NCBI GenBank assembly: GCA_028673005.1
Contig: CM054116.1
Coordinates: 18,113,840 to 18,177,839 of the forward strand
Source of the DNA: Tanypteryx hageni
Taxonomy: Eukaryota > Arthropoda > Insecta > Odonata > Petaluridae
DNA length: 64,000 bases
Reading direction: 5' to 3'
The position numbers and the translations under genes were made by a program. A model generated the notes under the pieces. It searched no databases. It was not told the origin of the DNA and saw only the letters and a list, made by a program, of their open reading frames with translations. Below are positions 1 through 10,269 of the stretch, in pieces. Numbering within the stretch: the first letter of the stretch is position 1; each line of letters begins with the position of its first letter.

Positions 1-713
1 CGACTAAAAATCCCTTCACTTCCTGACTTGGTGCATTAATAAACACATTACGTAATTTTATTTAGTACATACTGCAAAACGATACAGAAGAAATGATTCC
101 AGGTAAATATTCAATTTTTATTTACGCAGGTATTTATTTTCTAATCAGTTTTAATCAACCAAACAATCGACAATTATTTTAAACGTACCCACCTCACATC
201 AGATCATTAGTTGTAATATTTACGTTTCCGTTCTTTCTTCATCTTAGATATCCCCTTTTCCTTCTGCTTACTTAATCATTCATGCCCACGTAAGGAATTC
301 AATGTATTTATGTAGCTACATATAGCAGATTTACTTCCGTAACCAACAAGTTTGTTTACGTTGACAACTATTAGGCAGCTCTGCATGAATTTCTCTAACT
401 TCAGAGCGAATTACAAATTATTTGTTTCCCGATAACGGCCACTCCTACCATAAAAATGTATACGGAACGAAATACTGTACTAGTTCTACAGGTTCTGTTT
501 GAAAACCTTTTTGATATGACCAATACTTTACGAGATATGACGGAGAGCTCATTTTTTGTCACCAGTAAAGTGGTGCCCCTGATTGACTTCCGAGATTCAT
601 TTATGTGTTTTTCATGTTCACTCATTCTTGATCTCATTCTTAATCTTAGATCACCATAACTCCGTTTATGTTATCATGATAGTCACGATGTACCACTCTT
701 ATTTTTCCAACAG
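1..713. other. AT-rich flank, no supported gene
   Basis: No convincing exon or element end is visible. A 67-codon open frame near 456-659 is AT-driven and has no splice context. The stretch ends in a pyrimidine-rich run followed by CAG at 711-713, which would make a good splice acceptor. Confidence 0.4.
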
Positions 714-1014
714 GGCGCCCTCTACAACATCAAATCCAAGACCATCATTGTTTTATTGACGCTTCTCCGTATTTTCATAACGATTGAGATAATCAAAATT
801 TTGAAAGTATCCCTTATCACTTATATATTGCTGGATGCTTTATTTAACGACAAAATTCTCAAAATTATAAACAGTGTATTTTTCAAATTAAAAAAATATA
901 TTTGCTTTATTTATCGACTGGGGATGAGGAAAATTTCAAATTTTTATCGAAAGTTAGAAAACAGTATTTGGGCGACGTGGGATGGCTTCCTGATAACAAA
1001 CTTCATAGAAACAC
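714..1014 (+). CDS. Possible internal exon(s) of left-end host gene
   Basis: A strong acceptor (CTTATTTTTCCAACAG, ending at 713) and a strong donor (GTAAGT at 1015) bound this stretch. One frame is open throughout, starting GALYNIKSK, but much of it reads like AT-rich noise. An alternative is a short exon at 965-1014, preceded by AACAG. It reads YLGDVGWLPDNKLHRN and ends in phase 2, which fits the next candidate exon. The family is not recognised. Splice signals are what the sequence shows; exon identity is inference. Confidence 0.35.
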
Positions 1015-1233
1015 GTAAGTATTGCAGAATACTTTAATCAGTAATGGTGGGAAAGCCCTCGAAATTATTTTCCACTTTATATTTACGTATTTAGTAACCG
1101 GCGTTGCTCGAGAATTTAGTTATTTAATCGCGGTTAATACATGTGATTTCATTTTTTTTACTTTTAGATGAAATTCCACTGGAAATGTGGGAGTACGTCC
1201 AGCCTCTACTCCTAGAAGGGAAACATTAAGGGG

Positions 1234-1445
1234 TTGGTACCCTCCGCCGAGAATTTGGTTCTGAACCCGATGTATAAACCCTGCCAAGATGATGGAGAGA
1301 ACGACGACGTCGCACTGGATGCGGCTTCCGGTGCCGCCTGCGTAGGCCGGCACGTGCCTTCCTACGCAGGCGGCGCCCGAAGCTGCATCCAGTGCGACGT
1401 ATCGATCCCTGAAGAAGATCTTTGGGATCGAAACGTCGGATTGCC
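1234..1445 (+). repeat. GC-rich foldback with Penelope/SINE-type end motif
   Basis: Two 40-bp arms (1307-1346 and 1361-1400) are reverse complements with about three mismatches, around a 14-bp loop. Immediately after them comes CTGAAGA, a small GATC/GATC stem, then GAAACGTCGG (about 1409-1440). This CTGANGA...GAAA arrangement is common at the ends of Penelope-like elements and some arthropod SINEs, and resembles a hammerhead ribozyme core. The local GC content is far above the flanks, so this is probably an inserted repeat inside an intron. Confidence 0.5.
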
Positions 1446-1479
1446 ATGCGCCATCATACGCAGCAGCTACCGGCAGCAG

Positions 1480-1608
1480 CACCCAGCGCTACGCTGGCGA
1501 TAGCTTCGCCGTAAACGATAACAACACCTTTTACATCGGTTTCAGAGCTCAAGGACCGGACTACATCTTCGAGGGTAGCAAGGCGTGCTCCGATGCAACC
1601 ATCCGGAT
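1480..1608 (+). CDS. Candidate host exon, unknown secreted-type protein
   Basis: One frame is open with codon use unlike the AT-rich surroundings. It encodes a peptide beginning TQRYAGDSFAVNDNN, followed by FYIGFRAQGPDYIFEG and one Cys. It stops at a donor, GAT|GTGAGT at 1609. The acceptor is uncertain (AG at 1475-1476 or 1478-1479, with no clear pyrimidine tract). Both choices take one nucleotide from the previous exon, matching a donor in phase 2 at 1014. The exon ends in phase 2 and joins the terminal exon at 2748 in frame. Long antisense open frames here are shadows. I do not recognise the family. Confidence 0.5.
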
Positions 1609-2747
1609 GTGAGTTCGAAATATCAAAATTATAAAGATGAGAAAAGAATTGCAGTGAAATTCTCGAATGAGAATTAAATGGAATAAAATGGAACAAAGGA
1701 GGGGGAAAAGTAAATGAACAGAAAACTCTATTTATTTTACAATCGGTACGAGTTGGAAAGTCGATATCACCGTGGTGAAATATTTTTCGATAAAAAGATT
1801 CAATAGAACGTCTTCGAGAAAAAAATGTCCTTCTCACTTTAACCTTTGTCGACGTTTAGTTCCGAAACTGCGAGGTGCCCTTTTCGAAATAAATCACCAT
1901 TAAATTGTCGCTCGCCGATATAATTTTCGTAGCGATAGATATAAACAAAATATGTGATATTATGACTGGGATTTTCTAGAAAATTTTCTTTGAAACTATA
2001 AAATGTTATTATATAGACCGCGGACGACTTTGTGGGAAATGTTGCTCTTTATCCGAATAATTGTTTTGATAAATAACTTACAGAACATATCGTATAGGAG
2101 CCAGGGAGAGAAAAATATGGTAGCAAATTGTTGCTTGACGGAAGAAACGAGTATACGATTATTTAATTTGGAAGTACTAATTGATGGATGTAGTTGAAAA
2201 TCACAATGCGTTGATTAATTTTAACAAGTTTAATTAATTTAACTAAAATCCGGAAAGTGGTTTCTGGGATTAAAGATACGGACAGACGGGGGCGACATAC
2301 CCATAAGGCGTTCCGCTGCTGTCACTTAGTTGGTAAAGAACGCATTAAAACTACACTTTTTGGTACATGTATCTCCAAAAATCACTAAAATAATTTAATA
2401 ATGTCCATTGGGGAAGAAACGAATGAGGGATGATAGTTGTGGTTTCTGAGTGCGTTCGGGTTTGTTTAAAATAATTCCCTTTTATATTCATAATAAAAAT
2501 ACGTCTCCTCAAAAAAGAGATACGAATAGAAAATTCAGTGAAAACTCTCTCCTGTTATCCCCTGTAAATGGACGACTCGCAAATCAAAGATTTATAACCG
2601 ATTGTCATTTTTAAGAAAGATACAAAGTATTGTAATGATAGACGGCGGAGAGAAAAATTATGATTAAAGGTTAAACGAGTCATTGAAATTATATTAGAAT
2701 TTTTATTTTATTACGAAATGATTAATTTTCTTTTTCATTTTTTTCAG
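1609..2747 (+). other. Probable intron of left-end gene
   Basis: It runs from GTGAGT to a classic pyrimidine tract plus TTTTTTTCAG. The interior is AT-rich with no recognisable element. A 64-codon frame at 2003-2197 has no support. Confidence 0.4.
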
Positions 2748-2860
2748 GCCATCTCACGTCGCTGCATCAAAATTCACTGTAAAATGAATATTTGTTGTAC
2801 AATAAAAATGTATTTATTTACGGAAAAAATAAATGTTGTTTTGAATACGTCTAATAAAAA
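2748..2860 (+). CDS. Candidate 3' terminal exon with polyadenylation signals
   Basis: The exon follows a strong acceptor (ATTTTTTTCAG). Joined to the preceding exon (phase 2) it completes a Met codon, then reads PSHVAASKFTVK and stops at TGA (2785-2787). AATAAA signals follow at 2801, 2828 and 2853, as expected for a 3' UTR. The total coding contribution is 13 codons. The frame match across the intron supports the pair of exons, but the peptide is too short to identify a family. Confidence 0.45.
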
Positions 2861-3573
2861 TGTATTTTACATCGATGGTTGAGTAAATATATAGTCTATA
2901 TGAGTCTATATGCACAGCCGTAGGGAGTGTTTTTAGCGCCCTTGGAAAATCCTTCATTTTCCGCCTTTAATTAAAATATAGACATAAATCAATTTATCAA
3001 TATTTAATAACTTTGCGTTTTGGTATTCAATTGTTAAAACAGCAAAGGAATTGAGTCGTGTCAGCGTCACTGATGATTTGCGAAAGTTTTTGATAATTAA
3101 GTATTGCTCTATGTAGCAGGAAGCGTTAATTGCCGAAGTGATCTTACACAAGGAAGGGAAAACCTCCGCGGCGTGTTCTCAATGAAACATAATATCCTAA
3201 AAGAAGAATCCACACTAGTAAATTTAATGAATTCCTCATAATTAACTGCTAGTCGCTAAATATTATCCTCGGCAACGTATCATTTCGTACTGCAAAAAAA
3301 TAACTGAAAGTACGATATAAATACATTGACGTACATCTTCCGATGGCTGGCGTTTTGTGCTGGTTAGAATTAATGAAGGACTTCGACTTCAAGTAAAACC
3401 TTACAGCATGAGAAACACTGCGTTACAACCAGACGCAGCATAAAATGCGTAGTGCTACAGTATGACGTCGCTGGTATAGATCGAGTCCTCTACATTAGTT
3501 TCAATGCGTAACGCGACACAACATTTTTCTGAAGTGTTTCCTAGGCCTGGTTGGGCGCGCTGGGTTATCGGCT
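2861..3573. other. Unannotated AT-rich spacer
   Basis: No open frame longer than about 65 codons, no terminal inverted repeats and no RNA gene are evident. Confidence 0.4.
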
Positions 3574-3576
3574 ATT

Positions 3577-3738
3577 ATAAACACACTATCGAAGTTATAG
3601 ACACATTATTTGTAGTTATAAACCAAGTATCGGTAGTCATAAATACATTATTGGCAGTTATAAACAAAGTATCAGTAGTTATGAACAAAATATCAGTAGT
3701 TATAAACAAACTATCAGTAGTTATAAACACATTATCGT
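3577..3738 (+). repeat. 21-bp minisatellite, about 8 units
   Basis: Units of the type GTAGTTATAAACAAAGTATCA repeat head to tail with point changes. Because 21 is a multiple of three, the array is open in one frame and encodes 7-residue repeats (VINKVSV type). Confidence 0.85.
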
Positions 3739-3850
3739 GAATTATAGATTATAGATTATTGATAATTATAAACAATACTAACCCTACCCTGTAATGGAAG
3801 AAAACTCTCAGGAAGTAGTAAATTAAAATGGGATACAGAGTGAACTAAAT

Positions 3851-4465
3851 GATGTAGATGCCAGAACAAGAAAGAAAAGAACCTCAATAACCGACGAAAA
3901 AATTGAAGTATTTAAAAATATGAGAGAACAAGGTGAGTCAGCGGTTAAAATGGCAAAAAACTTGGGCGTATCTTTGTCTGTTGTGTACAAACTAATGAGG
4001 AGAATACACGAAGCTGAGGAAAATATGGAAGAAGTTGATTTAACACGGAAGAAGCCTGGACTCAAACCGCAACAAGTTTCTAGATTATCGGACAAAATAT
4101 GTGACATTATTCAAGCCGACTGCTCATTGACACAAAAAGGCATTCGAGAAAAGTTGAGAGAATATGACTTCATCTCTACACAGTCTACTATATCGACAAA
4201 TCTAAAAAATATTGGCATTACAAGAAAAAGATTGAAAGGAAGAGTTTCAAAATCTACAACACCTGAAGTTTTATCAAATTGGAAAATATATTCTCGTGAA
4301 ATCATGAATATTCCATCAGGAAGAATATTATTTCTAGATGAAACTGGTTTTAATCTAGATAGTACCAACAATTATGGATTATCTCCTAAAAATATAGATG
4401 CTATCAAAAGGGTTCCTACGAACCGTGGGAAAAACATAATGATCTCTTTGGATTATAGCATCTGA
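3851..4465 (+). pseudogene. Truncated Tc1/IS630-type transposase
   Basis: The frame opens around 3851 without an in-frame ATG until 3920. The first ~60 residues form a homeodomain-like helix-turn-helix (SAVKMAKNLGVSLSVVYKLM). A second winged-helix-type segment follows, then the start of the DDE catalytic domain, where FLDETGFNL carries the first catalytic Asp near residue 146 of the 181-residue ATG-start form. SPKN and VPTNRGKNI are also typical of this superfamily. The frame then stops at 4465, so the second Asp and the third acidic residue are missing. A complete transposase would be about 300-340 residues. It is followed directly by a minisatellite. The copy is dead. Confidence 0.8.
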
Positions 4466-4479
4466 ATTAGTGATGGTAT

Positions 4480-4860
4480 ATTCGAATATTCATATTCGAA
4501 TTATTCGGTTATATCATTCGAATTATTCGATTATATCAGAGTGATATCATAATCGAATATTAATAATTGATTATTCACTCATAATCGTTTCTCAACGAAT
4601 AAACACTCGTATTCATTTATCAACGAATAACCGAATAATCAATCGTATTCGTTTCTCAACGAATAATCGAATATACACTCGTATTCATTTCTCAACGAAT
4701 AACCAAATAATCACTCGTATTCGTTTCTCAACGAATAATACAATAATCAATCGTATTCGTTTGTCAGTGAATAATTACTCATAATCGTTTCTCAACAGGT
4801 AACCGCTCATATTCGTTTCCGAGTGAGTGATAGCTCATAATCTTTTCTTTGACGAATATT
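4480..4860 (+). repeat. AT-rich minisatellite (ACGAATAA / TATTCGTTTCTCA)
   Basis: Repeated blocks such as CGTATTCGTTTCTCAACGAA recur about every 45-55 bp with degenerate half-units. It begins where the transposase frame ends, and decays after about 4800. Confidence 0.75.
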
Positions 4861-4984
4861 CCCTCAAATGTTTTCAATCAATTGTAGCTTTTATGGGATT
4901 TTTCAGTAAGGAACGGTTTATGAATTATTAAGAGCTAATATAATATCGAAAATGTCGGTAGGGGTGATACCACACTATTAGCAA

Positions 4985-5250
4985 TGAATATCAAGGAAGT
5001 CTTTTGAGCTAGAGCCGTCATTTTTTCAGGTTTTTTTAAGTAGGCGGACACACGCTTTCAGTCCAACTTTTGACACAACAGGGCCGGTTAGCGGCCGTTG
5101 TAGGTGAGAAATGAATATCTCGGAAGCTGTTAGATCTAGGTCCGTCATTTTTTCAGTTTTGCATAAGTGGACTGACAACGATTTAGCCAACTTTTGACGG
5201 GGCAGGGCCGGCTGGACGTCTGTGTACATAGGAAATGAAAATCTCGGAAA
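4985..5250 (+). repeat. Imperfect ~125-bp tandem repeat
   Basis: Two full units and part of a third share GAAATGAATATCTCGGAAG, CCGTCATTTTTTCAG, CCAACTTTTGAC and CAGGGCCGG in the same order. This is a short satellite-like array; no coding potential is supported. Confidence 0.6.
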
Positions 5251-6329
5251 AATTCATTAAAAGAATGTTTTAGTGATGACTGACAGAATTCAATGCAGAG
5301 AACAGATAAATATTATCAAACGCGGGATTCATTTTCTACTCATAAAGACTAAAAGAACAAGGAACTATGAAGGGTCCAGGCGCCCAGGGAGGAGGAACTC
5401 GTGAGTTACACCGCTGCCTCCCCATTTCAACACAGTTGAAATCACTGAACACTGAGCTCCTGGTGTGTGTGTGTGTGTGTGTGTCAGGCTGTCAGAAAGG
5501 TCTGCTGATCGCACCGTTCACGCGAGGGACATCAAATTTGGCATGCATACGCACATTACTGGTCCAACGACACGAAAAATATATTACAAACAAATAATTG
5601 ACGGAAAATTGTTGAAAATGGTGGGAGGTTAAAAATTCATTATTTAAAAAAATACATATTGGGTATCAAATGAAAGACCATAATCTTCTGATTATGAATC
5701 GTATTTTAGTTTTTTGATTTTTTTTAAGTGACGGCCGTAGGAAAGGAAAAAGTGGAAATTTAAGTTGTCCTTCCCCCCCCCCCCTTCTATCTCGGAAGCT
5801 ATTCGAGATATAAAGCTGAAAAACGTCATACATACACCCTACTACAATATATATAATAATATATAATATGAGGAATCGTATAAAATTTTAATTAAATTTA
5901 TACAAAATATTTTGAGAAAATAATTAATTTGTAAAAAATAGCTATCTGTAGTTGCGTGTTGTGCGGGTGGCTAACCCATCCGGATAACATCATTTTCAAT
6001 TACCCATCCACTCACTGAAGTTATTTCTGAACTACTTTACCTACAAAAACCTTAATGGTGTGATCAAAATCACACTTAACTAGGATTTTTGTGTATTGTT
6101 TCTAATGATAGCTGATTTTTATGTTTAGAAGTTGTTTGTTGTAATGTTTGTATATTCTTGCCGGAGAAATTGATGAGGCAAAATACGTAAGTACCTCGGA
6201 GATATCCCACCCCACAATCCCCACACCTTCCTTGCACCCACCTTTGCTCGCTTCGCTCGCCGAAAAATTGTTCCTCTCTTATTTTAAGTAAGGATATCGG
6301 GAACGGAGTAAGGAACGTGGCTTGGATAT
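5251..6329. other. Non-coding repeats: (GT)n, poly-C, AT-rich
   Basis: Contains a (GT)n run near 5461-5482, a poly-C run near 5773-5784 and TA-rich DNA near 5845-5900. Open frames are short and unsupported. Confidence 0.5.
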
Positions 6330-6500
6330 TCTTTTTTTTTTTTTTTAGCTATTTGGAGTTTTTCCTGTCTTCCGAAAAGCTACTTAAAGCTTGTCATCAG
6401 AAAATGACCGGAAAATCCGTGACGGATCGCAACAATCCATGCTCGAGGCAGGATTCGAGCCAGCGACACTAGAAGTGCTCCTTCGAGAAGTAGGGATATC
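6330..6500 (-). repeat. tRNA-derived SINE fragment
   Basis: Read on the minus strand, GGCTCGAATCC is a pol III B-box-like motif, followed by TGCCTCGAGCATGGATTG. That combination is seen at the head-tail junction of common arthropod tRNA-SINEs. A run of T/A at about 6332-6346 (+) may be its tail. The A box is not convincing, so it is called a fragment. Confidence 0.55.
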
Positions 6501-7151
6501 AAAATAAATATTAGTCATTATAGAATACATCTATCCAGTGTTTAAGGACCCAGTCACTGACGATATTTTACCAATGAAAATGAAATAGAAATGCTGAGCA
6601 ACTTGTGAAATATGTAGGATTCAAAATTATCTTACGTAGAATAATTGACCAAAAATTCCTCGAAAAAATTATAGCAATTTCCTAAGTAGGTCAACGATAC
6701 CCGTAGTTTTTATATAATAATTCGAAGGAGTATATACAAAAATCTGATAAGAAATTTATGATGTGGTATTACTTAGATCATTGCACCTCGTGATTTATAG
6801 ACATCAATAGTCCCCTCCGTCTAATTAATTAATATTAATATTTGGAAGAGCTTTAAAGTTCCCCTGTAATTAATTGCTTCTGCAGCTGTAACAATCGTTT
6901 ACAAAATCAAAAGAAAAATATCGATATTACAATAAAGGCTTAAACGGCAAATGCTAATGGATTCTCACATTTAATAAAAAAAGGAGAATCATATTCATAA
7001 AAGCTTTCAATTTATAGAGTCGTAGCAAACGTACACAAATGTATTAATATACAGCAGGAAGAACGTTAAACATGGGCGGGGGATTATATGTTTATGGAAT
7101 AACGTAGTGGTGGTTTAGGACTCTGTAGCGCTTTTTCGATGTATTTCAGAG
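6501..7151. other. AT-rich spacer
   Basis: No gene or bounded repeat seen. Confidence 0.4.
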
Positions 7152-7486
7152 AATTAGCGCAGCGGTGCCCAAACCTTTCTAATGGCGGGCCACATCAATG
7201 GTTGCATTGGAAGTTGTCAATTCTTCGGCGGGCCGGATTAGAGTTAAAATCGGAAAATTTCTATATGTTCTGAGATGCCATTAAGTGAAAATCTTGTCTG
7301 AATAAGGTTTTCATGGCTAACATTTCAATATTTAAAGTTTTATTATGAAAATTTTTAAAAAATGTATGAATTTGTGTGTTAAATTTTTCGAATTGATTTT
7401 TCGCCTCAGCTTCGCGGGCCGAACAAAAACCCTTCGCGGACCGCATTTGGCCCGCGGGCCGTAGTTTGGGCACCGCTGATTTAGCG
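7152..7486. mobile_element. hAT-type MITE with TIRs and 8-bp TSD
   Basis: The element spans 7160-7478. The left end CAGCGGTGCCCAAAC and the right end GTTTGGGCACCGCTG are perfect inverted repeats. They are flanked by AATTAGCG (7152-7159) and ATTTAGCG (7479-7486), an 8-bp duplication with one mismatch as expected for hAT insertion. Blocks of GGCGGGCC and CGCGGGCC lie just inside. No transposase is left. Confidence 0.85.
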
Positions 7487-7744
7487 GAGCAATATAGGAA
7501 ACAAGTGCCAAGGATTTGCTGTGGCCACCAGAAAAATATTCCGTGAATTGTTGGCAACTCGATCCTCAAGGTTTCACGCTGTATCGTGTGCCATAATCAG
7601 AGAATTCATTGCTTTTGCTTTCTGCTAAAACATCCTAAATAACACGAGAAACCCTGTTAAAACCCGGGAATAATATGTTTCTGGAAAAAGGTCTCTTGTT
7701 GACGGCACACAGTCAGTCAATGTAGAATGTCAGGAAGCAAAAGG

Positions 7745-8090
7745 GATACTAAAAATTTACAAATACTTTAATAATTTTTACCAGATGTAGCATCTACGTA
7801 AACAGTTATCTATTTGTTTAAATTTTAAGAATTTTTAACGGCAGCACAAATTAATATATCAAAATTTCTATAATCCCTTTTTCGTTTTTTTTTCAAATCC
7901 TACCTATAAAAAATTTCAGCTCTGTAACACATTCGGAAATACATAAACCTTGAAAATTTGTTTAAACAAATGCGAATTTTTAGCGGCCGCATTGTCGCAC
8001 TCTTTTAAGATTTTCGTTTGTTCTAGTCGGTTTTGCACAAAATCCTACCTAAGAAAAAAATTTCGAATCTCCAGCTCATCTGTTTCCGTC
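7745..8090 (-). repeat. Dispersed copy of the ~775-bp satellite family (partial)
   Basis: In reverse orientation it matches the array at 19.2-21.7 kb through landmarks such as GCGAATTTTTAGCGGCCGC, TTTTGCACAAAATCCTACCT and TTCGAATCTCCAGCTCATCT. Confidence 0.75.
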
Positions 8091-8450
8091 TGTCTTGTCT
8101 ATAGGAATTGTGATGAAGTTTGTTGTTTTAAGTGTCTATCTGTCTTAGTTATTACCTATACTTGTGAAAAGAAAAACTGTGGAAGTGTGTGTCATAACTG
8201 CGTGTCTCTTTTGTATTTGACGCAAATTTCATTGTTGCTTTTATGGCTTTTTTCTACCTTTGAGGTCAATGAGGAAAGACTATGTCAGTAATTCTCTTGG
8301 ATTTGTTAAACTGAAGCAAGAAGGAAAAATTTGTATTGCTAAAGGCAAGATTTGCCCTGAACACAGAATAAGTTAAAGAGGTTATGAAGTGAGTGTAGTT
8401 GTAGATGAAGAAGAAGATTTAGTCACGTCTGTGGAGTGTCATGACTGCCC

Positions 8451-9596
8451 TTATTTAGCAAAACGTGGTCCTTCAAAATACCATGCTGTCGTGGAAATTA
8501 TGGGAAAAAATTAATTAAAATATTTAAATTACAGAACTAACTTGCCTTGCCTTGTTGTACCTAAACATTCACCTCTTTGTTTAAACTTTTCAAATTTTAA
8601 AAGCCAAACAAATTAAAATATAAAAATTTCTATAATCCCTATTTCGTTTTTTTAAATCTACCTTTTAAAATAATTTCAGTTTCATAACACATTCAAAAAT
8701 ACATTAACCTTTAAAATATGCTTAAATAATTTCGAATTTTTAGCGGTCGCAATGTTGAACATTTTCAAAATTTACTTTTTTTCTATATATAATTTGCTAC
8801 AAAATGTTGGAAAAAACTCATACCTACAATTTATAGTTTCCAGGATAACAATTACTAAACTTTATGTACAAATGGAGTTAAAACCACCCCTAAAAATTTA
8901 CAATTTTTAATTTTCGATTTTTATAGCATTCTCCACTACATTCCGTGCTCGCGAAAACCTGTAGTTAAATATCCCTTCAAGAGATGCTTTTTCGTAAATT
9001 CCATGATGCGGCTTTATAATATATTATTTAGCAAAACGTGGTCCTTCAAAATACCATGCTGTCGTGGAAATTATGGGAAAAAATTAATTAAAATATTTAA
9101 ATTACAGAACTAACTTGCCTTGCCTTGTTGTACCTAAACATTCACCTCTTTGTTTAAACTTTTCAAATTTTAAAAGCCAAACAAATTAAAATATAAAAAT
9201 TTCTATAATCCCTATTTCGTTTTTTTAAATCTACCTTTTAAAATAATTTCAGTTTCATAACACATTCAAAAATACATTAACCTTTAAAATATGCTTAAAT
9301 AATTTCGAATTTTTAGCGGTCGCAATGTTGAACATTTTCAAAATTTACTTTTTTTCTATATATAATTTGCTACAAAATGTTGGAAAAAACTCATACCTAC
9401 AATTTATAGTTTCCAGGATAACAATTACTAAACTTTATGTACAAATGGAGTTAAAACCACCCCTAAAAATTTACAATTTTTAATTTTCGATTTTTATAGC
9501 ATTCTCCACTACATTCCGTGCTCGCGAAAACCTGTAGTTAAATATCCCTTCAAGAGATGCTTTTTCGTAAATTCCATGATGCGGCTTTATAATATT
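8451..9596. repeat. Tandem duplication of a 573-bp unit, apparently identical
   Basis: The stretch 8451-9023 is repeated at 9024-9596 with no difference that I could find by eye. The unit contains part of the dispersed satellite (TTTTTAGCGGTCGC) and the tail of the Harbinger fragment. The second copy continues into the Harbinger sequence and the first does not. The high identity means a recent event or an assembly artefact. Confidence 0.9.
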
Positions 9597-9990
9597 TGTC
9601 AACAGTGGAAATGCTTCATCCACAACTAAAATGTACGGTACAATTTTCCTCTCACAGGTAATGTTTTTCTCTTGGAAGCTGCAGTTAGTTGTTTTGGAGA
9701 CATTTAAAGAATTTTGAATTCCTGAAAACTCCACTATCTGAAATTCTACCTTGGCACCCTACATCGACGAAAGTAAAATTGTAAAATGCATCCACCAAGC
9801 CTAGAAACACAATGGTGAATGTTTGCTTACAGTTGAAATATATGCTTCCCGAGTTTGACGGTGCTTGAAGCACAATATGTTTTCCATACAGTGCTCCCAC
9901 GCAGTGATGGAAATTCCATTTTTCATGAAATCCGAAATCTTTTCTTCCCAATACTGTTCCATGAATGTTACCTAGAACAAAAAAACTCAT
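9480..9990 (-). pseudogene. PIF/Harbinger DDE transposase fragment
   Basis: Two overlapping minus-strand frames, joined by a frameshift near 9700-9734, give the core of a DDE_Tnp_4 nuclease. They read KWNFHHCVGALYGKHIVLQA, then FTFVDVGCQGRISDSGVF, then VVDEAFPL and RARNVVENA. In active members the first motif is GALDGKH; here the catalytic Asp is Tyr. The second Asp (VDVG) and the Glu (VEN) remain. The N-terminal part and the partner Myb-like gene are not seen. The 3' end lies in the 573-bp tandem duplication. The copy is inactive. Confidence 0.85.
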
Positions 9991-10269
9991 GAACCTTCAT
10001 ATTGTAAAATGTATTCTTTATTCAAGTAATCTCATTTTTTCTTTCGCATTCACTGCGTGCAGGATGATGATTCTCAAAGCACACATTTTGAGGAAGAAGG
10101 TAATGCACATCTGGATAACACAGGTGACATCCAAAAGTCTTCATTTACTGTGTGAAAACAGCCACCACAAGCAGACTTTTAAGGCATTCTTTAGCAGCCA
10201 AGCAGTAATAGCAGAACTCCTCATGGGAAAGTCTGGTTCATCTGTCCATCCGGCCGGCTTGCACCTAAA

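Noticed and set aside
1120..1837. Minus-strand frames of 120-127 codons
   Set aside because: They overlap the foldback and the plus-strand exon candidate. No homology or splice support on this strand.
4480..4860. CRISPR-like array of repeats and spacers
   Set aside because: Repeat units are degenerate, spacers are also related to one another, and the context is a eukaryotic minisatellite.
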